From the NCBI GenBank assembly GCA_951217055.1, contig OX578277.1, forward strand, positions 66,620,388 to 66,684,387: a stretch of DNA of 64,000 nucleotides. The letters run 5' to 3'. Numbering within the stretch: position 1 is the stretch's first letter; each line of letters begins with the position of its first letter. The DNA comes from Gerris lacustris. Lineage: Eukaryota; Arthropoda; Insecta; Hemiptera; Gerridae. This document shows, one piece after another, positions 33,139-44,406 of the stretch. Below the pieces are notes generated by a model. The model searched no databases. It was not told the origin of the DNA and saw nothing but the letters and a program-made list of their open reading frames with translations. The position numbers were made by a program, and so were the translations under genes.

Positions 33139-34300
33139 TGAGTTGCGCCCAATCATAATAATAATAATTAAAATCAAGTTTCTTTATCTTCTCCTTTGCA
33201 CCATTTAAAATCTATTATAATTTATACATTTTTCTTTGAAGTTGTAATAATATTTGGTTGTTTCATAAATAAATTCAAACTACTAAAAAATATCGTATTT
33301 CCGCATATCGTTATTATTCTTTTTTCTTCTTCAAAGTGTTTCATAGGGTATTGTTTACACATGAAAACCCCCTAGGTTTAATAATATTCTAGTCTTTTTT
33401 ATAAGGAGCTAACTTGTCCGTTATTTCAATGTTTTCTCTTATTACTATTCTCATCACATGAACAAGGAATTACTCATGTTAAAGCAATTTTGTGTTGGCA
33501 AGTTATGTGTATAAAGTCACTATAAATGTACCATTTTGTAAAAATTAAAATTTGTATTGCTATGAAGATGGGTGAGATTCATAAATTATTTGTATCTTTT
33601 GCTTTTGTAAATATGTTTTGTTGTAAAATCAATGATACTTTTTTTTAACTTTTAAAGTAACAAACAAAAAAACTTGACAAATGTTACCTGATCAGTCTTG
33701 TGAATTGGATTTCTTTTAAATGATGGCTTAGCTAAAGAATAAACTGTGATTATTTACTAACTTTACTGTAATTGTTTGTTGCAATATTTTCAATATTCAT
33801 TTTTTGTATTCCAATAATGTTCTGAACTTTAAATTGAGATTTATTTTAGTTTATTACTAATATTGTTGGCTTCAATTATTATTTTATTTGTGTTATACAA
33901 GATATTTTGTTGAAAATTTAATTTTCTGGAACATTTTTTTTATTTTTAATTATTCTTTCATTGGTAATTGTGATTTTTAACTAAAATACTAATAAAAATG
34001 TACATAGAAGTATACTAAAAACGAAAATTGGCAAATAATTATTGTTGTATGCATTATAAATCTTTATGAAGTAATAATTTGTTTATTGTTTCCTCCCTAC
34101 ATTTGTCTGTATTATTGTAAAATTTCAGTGTAAAAAATTACAGTGTAAGTTTGTGGACTTTAATTCTTATTGTTTTACTTATCCGTAATTTTATATAATA
34201 ATGATGTTTATTTATTTTTGTTCAAATGAATCATCATGAAGATGATAATTCTGGAAGGTTATTTCACTATTTCTTTTACGTCACGATCAACTCAAAATTA
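33139..34300. other. AT-rich DNA, no feature seen
   Basis: No gene or bounded repeat recognised. Confidence 0.45.
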
Positions 34301-34319
34301 TTTTACATTGGTTGGGAGC

Positions 34320-35300
34320 TACCTTACAGATGTACTTGATGTAATCATCAGTGTGAAACATGTCTTTCTTCTTTGAGATTTAAACCATCACCGGCTTTGT
34401 CAGTGTTTGTATACTGGTTGTAGGTGTGTTGCTATTGTGCTAAGTGTTATAGCAATTGTATTATTCCTCATTATGATATAGATTTTTAATAGCCATGTAA
34501 CATTCATGTAAGTACACGTGTTTTAGTCCCAATCAACACATTATGTTATTACAGGACAAGGGATCTAATAATAATTTTATTAAAGTAATTTTAATTAAAG
34601 TATTTTTTTAATACTATTTTTAAAGTAATTTTATTTTACTATTTTTAAAGTAATTTTAATTAAAGTATTTTTTTAAATTTTAATTTTAAGTATTTTTATT
34701 AAAGTAATTTTATTTAAGTAATTATTATTTTTTTTTTTTTTAATACATATTTTTGAACCCGGGCCCTTTCAATAATTAACTGCAGACGACGCCCATGACT
34801 TACTGTAAGATATTGTACTGCAGTAAGCATCAGCATAACATTTTCTAACGAATACGTTCTAAAACAGTTGTTGTTACTTGGGCGTGGAGATTTTTGTTTG
34901 TTTATTAGACTTAGAATGTGCCCCCCCCCCAGACCTAGTCGCTGGATCCGCCCACTTTACTCATCTACTCAATGTGATCATCAGTGTTAAACATGTCTCT
35001 CCTCTCTGATTCAAACTCTCCAGATTTGTCGGTGTTTTGACCTATGTTTCAGATGCCGGAATTGTGAGTGCGCTAACCACTCAGATAAGCTGGATCCCAT
35101 TTATTATTGTTGTATAAAATTATAAAACTCAATTAGGATACTATTGCCTTTTCATTTTATCTTTTTATTTCATTCCCCATTAATAGAATGAGGAGATGTT
35201 CAATCCTATTTATTATTAGTGTGAAACATCTCACTTCTCTGAAAGTCCAAATTTGTTGGTTGGCCTGATATTAGTTTCTTCTGGGATTTACCCCCAGCCT
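34320..35300 (-). repeat. three fragments of one SINE-like family
   Basis: 'gtaatcatcagtgtgaaaca' (about 34340), 'tgatcatcagtgttaaacat' (about 34976) and 'attagtgtgaaacatctcac' (about 35215) begin related segments, each followed by 'tgt/ctctgattcaaactctcc'-like sequence. On the minus strand the middle copy reads 'tatctgagtggttagcgc', a tRNA A-box-like head, near 35075-35095. Between them lie TAAAGTAATTTT tandem repeats (about 34577-34730) and a 10-base C run (34921-34930). Confidence 0.55.
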
Positions 35301-35634
35301 TACTGACACCCTGATTTAACTTTTAATATTTATTATTGATTAGAATAAAATTAGTGAATTACAGTTTTTGATAAAAACAACATAGTTTCACCAACTATTT
35401 TCTTAAAATTTATTTATATCATCAGGGTTATGCACTATAATAGACTTAAAATCTTAACATAGTGAAGTTTAAAGTATGTGTGATCTAGGAACTAGGTGAG
35501 GCATTTTTTTACTTTAGCACTCCCCTTGGTTCTAAACAATCCTACAGAAGGTTTGTGTGTTTGCCTCCCCAAGACATTGACACTGCTGGGGAAGTTTTAT
35601 ATTTAATATTCCTTTATCTTAATAGTTGATTAGA

Positions 35635-35815
35635 CTAAGGGATATCACACTTGTGTATACACAAGTGTGATATTCCTTTGTCCCAAGGTACATTGGAATA
35701 AATATCCCTTTGTCTTTATAGTAATTTAGACTAAGGAATATACGCTACTCGATATAATGTTCCTTTGTCTAAATAACTATTAACACAAAGGGATATGGGG
35801 GGTGCTAAAGTAAAA
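35635..35815. repeat. palindrome-rich MITE-like repeat
   Basis: It contains the hairpin ATCACACTTGTG / CACAAGTGTGAT (about 35644-35671) and alternating 'ctaagggatat' and 'attcctttgtc' segments, shared with the intron element at 25018-25310. Ends not resolved. Confidence 0.6.
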
Positions 35816-36034
35816 AAGTACCCTAGAGGTTTGAACTAATTTTTAAGAGGGAAGGATTCAAGGTGGGTTACAAAATAGAGTTTAGAGGATTAACTAAATG
35901 ATCAGGTAAGGGTAAAACGATCAACTAAGACATTACATCAACACTTAATAACGTAAATAACCAGTAATATACCCACATATTGCTCTGAAGTATAACAAAT
36001 ATCTAGACAATATTGGAAAAAAAATAGATGTAAA

Positions 36035-36938
36035 CAGTGCTCGATTTCTAGAAATTGAGGTGCCGGAACTACAACCTACCCTCTCTTTGCCCCTCCCCCT
36101 CTGTAGGAGGGGGGTCCTCCCCCGGGAAAATTTTGAAAAATAAACGTTCAAAAACAACATTTTAAGAGTTTTAGACATTAACCCACACTGCAATCAGGTG
36201 GGTTTCGTGTGGAAACTTATATAATTTTAAGTAGGATTTTTTATAAACAATTCTTTGATTAGCATGCCACATGATGTTATAATACTCTCAAATAGGTACT
36301 TAGGTTTATATGAATAATTAAATCAACAAAACATTCCCTGTCTCACTCGCCCTTGGGAGTTTCGTCACAGCGTCTCTGCACAGTACTTATTTAACCCATT
36401 CAATGCGGGTGGATCCACTGTGGATCCAAGCCCTCCCTTTCAGCCCTCTGTAGCTCTATTCTCCATGCCTCGAGTAGAACCATCTTGCAAGACTCCAGAT
36501 GGTTCTACCATCTTGGAGTCTTGAGTGGGCCTGACGTTTGTATCCACAGTGGATCCAAACATTTTTTTAAATTTTTATTTTATTTATAATTAACTTTTAA
36601 AATTGTGTAAATTTTAATCAGTCACTAAGGTAGGTTCATAAATTGGATTACGCATTCAATGGGTTAATACGATCCCTGCCTTAAAAAAAAACCTTTGTTG
36701 TTTCAGGTTATCATAATTTAGTAGTATAATCTCAACAAATAGATATTTTTTGTATTTTGAAAAGAAAAATATTTGCCAGTTTAATTCCTGATGTCCTTAA
36801 TCAAATTTGTAGTCACTCATTGACAAATAAAATTTTAACAAAGGATTTAAAAAAAAAAATCTTAATGCCGATAATTTTATTTTTTATTTATAAGAGAGAG
36901 AGGTCCCGGAACGCCGTTCCGCCTCAAATCGAGCCCTG
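36035..36938. mobile_element. hAT-type MITE, 904 bp, with 8-bp TSD
   Basis: The left end CAGTGCTCGATTT and right end AAATCGAGCCCTG are inverted repeats. The duplication GATGTAAA is at 36027-36034 and 36939-36946. Internal GC-rich palindromic patches (for example 'tcctcccccggg') are followed by AT-rich sequence. It hosts a piggyBac-like MITE at 36395-36663. No transposase is encoded. Confidence 0.9.
36395..36663. mobile_element. piggyBac-like MITE, 269 bp, nested in a hAT MITE
   Basis: Ends CCCATTCAATGC (left) and GCATTCAATGGG (right) are inverted and abut TTAA at 36391-36394 and 36664-36667. The interior carries repeated 'ccacagtggatcc' and 'ccatcttg(c/g)a' motifs. It lies inside the 36035-36938 element, so it is the younger insertion. 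Confidence 0.88.
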
Positions 36939-37142
36939 GATGTAAATCAATTTTACGAAACTAGTTAGTTATACTATTGTTTTTATCTAAAACTTTACCT
37001 CTCTCATTTTATTCCAATTTTAATTTCAATGGTTGTAATTTAAATCTTAATATTAAATCTTGTATGTTTACTGGTTACTTAATACACTTATGTAGCATTG
37101 CCATTAATTGTAAGATTGATGGAGAAATGATGACCCTTAGAG

Positions 37143-38104
37143 CAGGGGTTCTCAACCTTTTAGACACTGCAACCCCGTTTTTAGGTAGGGGGGGCCTTCC
37201 CCCGAAAATGTTTGAAAATATGACATCTCAAAACAGCTCTTTTATGCATTTCTGAGGTGAAATTGAATATGAGGTGAATGCAAAAAATTTGTATTAAAAT
37301 AAACGGCAGGTGGGGGGGGGGGGGGGGGGGGGGGGAGGGGCACGTGAATGTGCCCAACGTTAGAATGTGCCCCCATCCCAGACCTAGCCGCTGGATACGC
37401 CTCTGTGTGTGTTACACAAATAAATTCTGATATTAAAAAATTGGTTAATTCAAAACAAGCCCAAGTATCACATTGATTGACTTAAAAAACTAAAAGTATT
37501 GTACAATGTTTGTGTTTCTTTGTTAAATAAATAACTATTACACAAATCGCATCCTTCAAACTTTTCAAAACCTCGCATATTTTTTATTGCATAATATTAT
37601 GCACATAAATATAACATTGTTTTCTATCACACTTTAAATTTATTTTAAATTTTCGTTTTGTTGTCTGGTTAAACATTTATTGTTACTTTATATTTTTTTC
37701 TCTATAGTTTATTCTGTTGTATTTGTATATGATTATATTTGTTCTTATTATATTATATAGAATTTATTAATTATCAAGTTACACCTGAGATGATTTGAAT
37801 AGGCTAAAAGCAGTGCAGCTTTGAACAAATGAGTCACTTAAATTTTTTTTATATATAAATATTTTTTGTTTGGATAATCTTTTTTCTAATATTTTATTCT
37901 CTATAGTGTATTCTATTATATAGTATTTATCTATGATTTCATTAGATATGCTAGTTAGATTATTTAAAGACTTTATTAATATTTGGATAAGTAATACATG
38001 GAAATGAAAAAATAATTATATATTAAGATCCCGGATTTCGCGACCCCCCTAGACACGTCCTGCGACCCCCCAGGGGGTCGCGACCCACCGGTTGAGAACC
38101 CCGG
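37143..38104. mobile_element. hAT-type MITE, 962 bp, with 8-bp TSD
   Basis: The left end CAGGGGTTCTCAACC and right end GGTTGAGAACCCCGG are inverted repeats. CCTTAGAG at 37135-37142 and 38105-38112 is the target duplication. Near the right end is a run of 'gggtcgcgaccc'-like palindromes. A 24-base G run (37312-37335) and the adjacent 'cccagacctagccgctggat' segment look like a further nested insertion. The same segment occurs near 34930. Confidence 0.92.
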
Positions 38105-38280
38105 CCTTAGAGGATCTATATAGATATCATCAATTATTGTTACAGCAGTTTTAATGTACATTTTAGAAACAAATATATCTTTGTAGTTGTTCCTCCAACA
38201 GTATGACTACGCTCTGTTGTACTATGTTTAAAAATTAATTACAAATTATTAAAATACAACAAAATATATCTGAATTAAAA

Positions 38281-38545
38281 AATTCCAAGACAGAAATCTG
38301 TTCCAGACATTAGGTTACATTTTTTTTTCGTGCCTGTCTGTCGGTTTGTTCAACATCTTAAGGTAATTTTGTTGGTAGGTCATAATTAGTCCATTGTTGG
38401 TCCCGTTTGGACAGCCATTGGACCAAAAATATTCCCTGATGTCTGAAACAATTTTTGAATTTGGAGATATAAACAATTTTTGTTCTTCTGAACGAACAAG
38501 AACATAGCTTCCGTTACTCTTGGTAAGCTTGGATGCAAAAGGGGA
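38281..38545. repeat. dispersed repeat family R1, copy 3
   Basis: 'attccaagacagaaatctgt' (reversed relative to the other part) and 'ggaccaaaaatattccctga' with 'ttggtaagcttggatgcaaa' match R1. Two copies appear to abut in opposite directions. A further partial copy lies at about 39455-39560. Confidence 0.55.
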
Positions 38546-38754
38546 GAAAATTAAATAAATTAGACAATAATGGTTTTTAAAATGTAACTTCATGATAGGT
38601 TGTGAGTAGGCTATGTGCTACACTAATTGGCAGGCTATATTTAAACTTATTGGAAAGTTCAGCTAATTTGATGAAAAAATATTTTTAGGCAAAATTTGTT
38701 TGAATCATTTGTTATAACTTTTATTAGAACTTATTTATTATAACTTTTACACCC

Positions 38755-39090
38755 GAAGACGCAGGCCAGTTAGGTGGTCCTCACTCTTCACATTTGTGTA
38801 AAGTGTTTGGTCGTTAACAATATGTCTCACCTCTCGATGTATATGAAACCGAGAATGTCGATCATGGTTTCCTGGCCAAAACCTGGTGGCGCTACTCTTT
38901 CAAGCGGCTACCCAATAATTATTTAATCAATGCTGGGTGAACATTGAGCATGGGGCCTGGTCCGGGAATTGAACTCAGTGCTCTATGGTCAGGTGGATCC
39001 AACTACTGACCTCGCCTGATGCTGTTTTACTTGACTGATTGAAAGCCATGTGCTCACTTCTACAGGCCACTCAGGCCCATTATTATTTAA
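38755..39090 (-). repeat. tRNA-derived SINE
   Basis: On the minus strand, an A-box-like 'ggcgaggtcagtagttgga' (about 39001-39020) is followed by a B-box-like 'gagttcaattcccgg' (about 38957-38973) at tRNA-like spacing, then a unique body down to about 38755. It is a different family from the one at 43.7 kb. Confidence 0.7.
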
Positions 39091-39099
39091 TATAACTTT

Positions 39100-40380
39100 A
39101 ATAGTAGTTTTTCCTTCATATATATTAGAAAGTCTTGTGCTGTACATTACATCAAATACTCTATACCGTAAAGAGTCTGCGTTAATATTATAAAAAAGAG
39201 GTATCTGTAAATAGTAACCCTATGTATTAGTATTACCCTAATAAAATATTAAGCTGATAGTATTCTTTCTAAATAATGGTATTTTCACAGAATCATGAAA
39301 CATAATTCTAAGAAAATGTCAAGTCAAGAGGGATATGACCATTATGAGAAGTTATGTGTACTTTTAGTTAATTATGACCTAACATTAAAATATCATAAAT
39401 ATTGTACAACCAGTTTTTAAGGTATGTTGGTTTGCAGAAATCTTGAAAAAAAGGCTGACAGACTCAAAACAAAAAATGTAACCTGACGTCTGAAAAGGAT
39501 TTCCGTCTTGGAATTTTTGAATTTGGAGGTATACAAATTTTTCGTTCTTTATAACTAACAGAATAATTCTTAAATTCTTAATTTTAATTAATAATTAAAA
39601 TATTATTTTTTCTCTTACTGTCTTCCATTTTTTAAGGTTTATTAGAATTTATAGTTATCCAATAATTCCCAGCTTTCAAGTAAAATTAACATTTTCGGAA
39701 TGTATTTTGTCTAGCTAATTTCTAAATATTAGTATAAAGGGGGTAGAATGTGTTTTTATCATGCTACTGTTATTTTAATGTATTGTTGTGAGTGTGCTGG
39801 GCTGAGTATAGTGGGTTCTTCAATTCAGGGATTTGGGATTTTAAAAGTTGGGTTTGTCTCAAGATAACTGGTGTAGAAATTGAAAGATTTAACGAAATTC
39901 AGTACACAAAACTGTATAGTTTTTGGAAATTCCACACCTTATATTTTTAAAATGGTGGACGGCTAAAGAAAAAGTTTTTAGTCAGTATGACATGTTTAAC
40001 ATTTTTTTAGGCCTTAAAAAGTGGGAAAAGAGTTATTTAACTACTATTACAAAAATTTCCTTTTTTATCGGCATTTCGAAAAACAATATAGCCGACATAA
40101 GGGTGTAAAAAATAAGGTAAATTAAGCATATGTGAATTTTTCCTCAAAACATTTTTTCCTGGTAGCCAGCCATATTAGAAGCAACAATAAGAGCAAAATT
40201 AAAATTGTTTTACATGAGTTCTTTATGCCCTGTGTCACTATTTATAATAATGTAAAATGTTTATTGGGTAGAGTATCAACCATAAGTAATAAATTGCTTT
40301 TGTATATATTAGTTCTTTTTTTTCAAAGTACAAATAAGAGGGAATTTATTGCATAATTTGTTTTCATTAAGTAGTAGTAG
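39100..40380. other. AT-rich intergenic DNA
   Basis: No gene was recognised. The open frames at 39923-40108 and 40132-40356 have no recognisable domain. An R1 fragment lies at about 39455-39560. Confidence 0.4.
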
Positions 40381-40384
40381 TAAC

Positions 40385-40660
40385 GTCCTAGTACTAAACG
40401 GGTAGGATAAACCACTTGTTCTACCCTAGCAATTAGGCCATATTTTAGCCCCATTTTACTAGCCCCGTGGTAGATAGTTCCAGCCACTTCACACATCATA
40501 CTTCTTTACATTGTACCGCCGAAGCGAGTATGGTGTGATCATTAGTGAGCCATATAAATCAGAGTATCACAGCGAGGGATCGAACCCACGACCTCGTGCC
40601 ACCCTTGATTCATTGATGGTAAGTAATTGAATCCACAAGGCCACGCCAGCTCTCCATTGT
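40385..40660 (-). repeat. tRNA-derived SINE
   Basis: On the minus strand, 'ggcgtggccttgtggattca' (about 40628-40649) is the A-box region and 'gtgggttcgatccctcg' (about 40575-40593) the B box. The body continues to about 40385. It lies between two AT-rich stretches without genes. Confidence 0.78.
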
Positions 40661-40699
40661 GTTTTCATTAAAGTAGTTTCCTTTTAAATTTTTTCAATA

Positions 40700-42800
40700 T
40701 CTTTCATTCTTTAATTCAATATAGATTATAAAATATATGAGGTCTTAAGGATAATACATCAATACCCGTTAACTCCTCATTTTGTAATATTTTGCCTTTT
40801 CTCAAGGCATCTTTAGCCCTTCGAAAAATCTATTTCCTTAGGCTTCGATCAATCAATCACCATTCATTGAAGAAACATATAAAGGAACAAAGTTATTACA
40901 TACATCATCATAACATCTTAATAATTTTAACAATTACATTTATTCACAAATTTGTAACACTGTCTTCAAATCGGCCTTTGTTTTGTCCAGGCCCCCAGAT
41001 AGGGTTTGGAGTTGTCTTTATTTACCACTATTATTTTTCATTTAAAACCTAACATATTATAATCAGTATTAAAAGTATTTTTATTATTTTTAATTGAACA
41101 CATTATCAATAAATTTCCTAATTACCCATGCTTCACCTTAATTTATTTGTAAGTAATAATATAACAGACACTATTTACATAAAAAAAAAACAGCTGTAAT
41201 AATATACTAGTAACTCTACACAGGACCTTTTTTCTATATAATTTCATTAACCTTTAACAACTGGAACAACTGATCGACATTGCAGCTGAAACTCATCTGA
41301 AGCTAATAAAATCTCAGTATAAAATATATACGAATTTTGGGAGCCACTTCTCCATGAATATCCTCAATTGAGTGTAAAAACAATGAAATTGGTCTTGCCC
41401 TTCTACTCTACAAATTTGTGTGAAGCTTCTTATCTACTCTCAGTCTTATCAAGAGTAAGCAAAGAAACAGATTACCCCATTTGGATGCTCCAATGAGAAT
41501 GGCATTGACTACTTTTAAGCAAAATTTTGACAAGTTGTGCAATGGCATGCAGGATCAAGGTAGCCATTGATAATATAATTTTTTATTTTTTTAAATGACA
41601 ATAGTCGTATCTTTTAAGAACTTGTAACACAACGCAAGTGCATTTATATGTATAACCAATACATAATTTGTACTCAATAAAATTTGCATCCACATGAAAT
41701 ATATAGTTTATTTTTAACCGTCCTAGGTATTAGTGGCATCTGGGACTAGATCCATACAAAAAGTTTACAAATAGTACTATTCACTTATCCGTTTGATTCT
41801 AATATTAATTTTTGCTCTTATTATTAATCATATTAGTAATCTGTTATTGTAGAACTGACCATGGCAAACATTTTATGAATAGATTAAAAGTTTAATTACT
41901 ATTGTGTTAAAAACATTGTTTTCTCTACTTTAAACGTTTAGGTCCGCTTTAATAGTTTTAACGATCTTTATTAATTTCATAGCGGTGTTGGTATTGGTTT
42001 TACTAAAAAATGTTATGTGTAAAAAAATGTTCGGCTCATCGAATAGGTGATGATAGAATCTTTTCCCGTCCTGAAAGTCCAATTTTACATTTGAAGCTCA
42101 AGTTTACACGAGCGTTGCGTGCAAACTCTTGGACAGATAACCCTGTCCAACGAACGTAGCCTGAGCATTAGTAAGAGGAACAAGTATACTAAATTTCAAC
42201 TAAATTGGTCAACTTTTACTCAAGTTTACGTCGGACACGTAAATGTTACTGACAGACAGACAGGATGCATAGTTTGTTGAATGTAAGAAGCTAGCTTACA
42301 CTCGCTTCAATTAATAAATAAGATTAAACCAAAATTAGAATACTTATATAAAGCGCAAAACTCTTTTAGGTAGACTTAAATTTAATGGAGACGACTGGTA
42401 AAATTAAAGATAAGTAGATTTACCCTTAAAATAAAGTTGCATAAGTTAATATATCAATATTAAATACATATGTATTTTTAACAACGTGCCTCCACCCTAA
42501 TTGTCGTGGCACATTTTTAACTCAGCAAATATTATTATTACACTAATGTCCTGTTTACTCCCACTCAAAAATAATTTTCCATATTTTTAAATAAACACAA
42601 ATTGTTTTTTTAACCTTATTCATTTTTGGCACAAAATCCATGGCAAGATATCAAGCATATTAACTAAATATTTCACTATTAATTTATAATTTAAATTCAA
42701 AAGGAGGGAAAGTATTGAAACATTTGAAATTAATTGATTTCTTGTTTGTCAAATAAACAATATTTTTGTAGCACATTATTAAAAATATAATTCATATTTT
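40700..42800. other. AT-rich intergenic DNA
   Basis: I support no gene here. A repeat fragment with 'gacagacagacagg' and 'agcttacactcgcttcaatt' (about 42050-42310) is present. The open frame at 40792-41052 has no recognisable domain. Confidence 0.4.
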
Positions 42801-42819
42801 ACGATTTTGGTAGTATTCA

Positions 42820-43790
42820 TACCACGGAAAGATTAAATTTTAATTTAAATCAAATTATAATTATTATTAACTACAAGAAACAGACAGAGAAAAATTCACT
42901 CCAGCGCCGGGATTTGAACCATGGGCCTCTATATTTCCAGTATAGAGCTCTACTAACTAAGCTATGCAGGAGAATGATTTTCTCTGACGTTAATGATACC
43001 TTGTCCCGAATTTAAGCTTTCAATTTTCCACAAATCTGAGAAGTCAACATTAATGACATGGAACTAGACCGAGAAATAACGCTTATAATTATAAAGTACC
43101 CAATTAGTACCTGTACCTAGTACAATCAATTAGAAATTCATATTTTACGATTTTGGTAGTATTCATACCACGGAAAGATTAAATTTTAATTTAAATCAAA
43201 TTATAATTATTATTAACTACAAGAAACAGACAGAGAAAAATTCACTCCAGCGCCTGGATTTGAACCACGGGCCTCTATATTTCCAGTATAGCGCTCTACC
43301 AACTAAGGTACACAGGAGAATGATTTTCTCTGACGTTAATGATACCTTGTCCCGAATATATGCTTTCAATTTTTGGACAAATCTAAGAAGTCAACATTAT
43401 AATTTGTATATAAATTAAAAATTAAAATAATTATAATTTGATTTAAATTAAAATTTAATCTTCCTGTTATATGAATAATACCAAATTGATTGTACTAGGT
43501 ACAGGTACTAATTTGGTACTTTATAATTATAAGCGTTATTTCTAGGTCTAGTTCTATGTCATTAATGGTGACTTCTCAGATTTATGGAAAATTGAAAGCT
43601 TAAATTCAGGACAAGGTATCATTAACGTCAGAGAAAATCATTCTCCTGCGTAGCTTAGTTGGTAGAGCGCTATACTGGAAATATAGAGGCCCGTGGTTCA
43701 AATCCCGGTGCTGGAGTGTATTTTTCTCTTTCTGTTTCCCATAGTTAATAATAATTATAATTTGATTTAAATTAAAAATATAATGGTCCC
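42820..43790. repeat. cluster of SINE copies in direct and inverted order
   Basis: Two minus-strand copies (about 42825-43060 and 43138-43400) are followed by one plus-strand copy (about 43430-43785). Each contains 'tttccagtatag'-type anticodon sequence, B box and the flanking 'aaattataattattattaac' end. The plus copy has an A box (tagcttagttggtagagc) at 43651-43668 and a B box (ggttcaaatcc) at about 43695. The tRNA-like part sits inside the unit, with the 'ataatttgatttaaattaaa' segment at both ends. Confidence 0.85.
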
Positions 43791-44074
43791 TCAGACATTT
43801 ACTTTTTAGCAATTACTATTTCACTTTTAATATAATCTTTATCATAGTTTATCAAATGTGCAGCTGATCTGTTCATTTTGGGTTATAAAGGCAATAGAGG
43901 CAAGGCTCTATGGCCTTTGCCAAATACAATGCATCGGTTGTCTGACTGCCCCTAAGTGCCCAGATATTAAATAAATTCCTAATACTAGGATATGTCGAAC
44001 GGCATCAATGTTTAACTGCTGAAGGTCTAACTAGAGTGGAAACAGAAGTAAAGAAAAGTAGAGTACTGGTCAGG

Positions 44075-44406
44075 ATAATCTACATCAGAGCTTCTTTTAA
44101 AGCTTGGAACCATTGCTAAAGCTGTTCTCCTTAAATTTATTACCAGCATCTGGGTGGCCCCTGGGCCAGCAGAGTGGAAAAAACTGAAATTAATCCCTTG
44201 TTGAAGAACATCAAATCATCAGAATCTTCTGCTAGCAATAGAACAATATCTTTTATCAACTACTATTAAAAACTCGTGAAAAGAATGACAATAAAACACC
44301 AGAACTGATTCCTCAAGTCAGGACAAATCCTGAGGGACTTCCAGCCAGGTTTTTGTAAGAGTCGTGCATGGCAGAGCAGGTTACCTACCTAAGCCAGTGG
44401 GTAAAG
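44075..44406 (+). pseudogene. non-LTR reverse transcriptase, 5' part, decayed
   Basis: Three-frame reading gives PAEWKKLKLIP, a SNRTISFINYY-like block corresponding to the RPISL motif region, and LRDFQPGFCKSRAW, matching the Q-FGFRKGRST region of non-LTR polymerases. Several stops and frameshifts are present. The sequence stops at the left end of the hAT element and resumes at 46708. Confidence 0.75.

Noticed and set aside
35642..35675. Transcription terminator hairpin
   Set aside because: The perfect palindrome belongs to a repeat shared with 25018-25310; rho-independent terminators are not expected in animal nuclear DNA.
40792..41052. 86-codon plus-strand frame as a gene
   Set aside because: Its composition follows AT-rich DNA (Ile, His, Lys, Phe) and no domain or splice context supports it.
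43649..43716. A functional tRNA gene
   Set aside because: A and B boxes and an anticodon-like hairpin are present, but the acceptor stem does not pair and the sequence recurs as a repeat family, so it is a SINE head.
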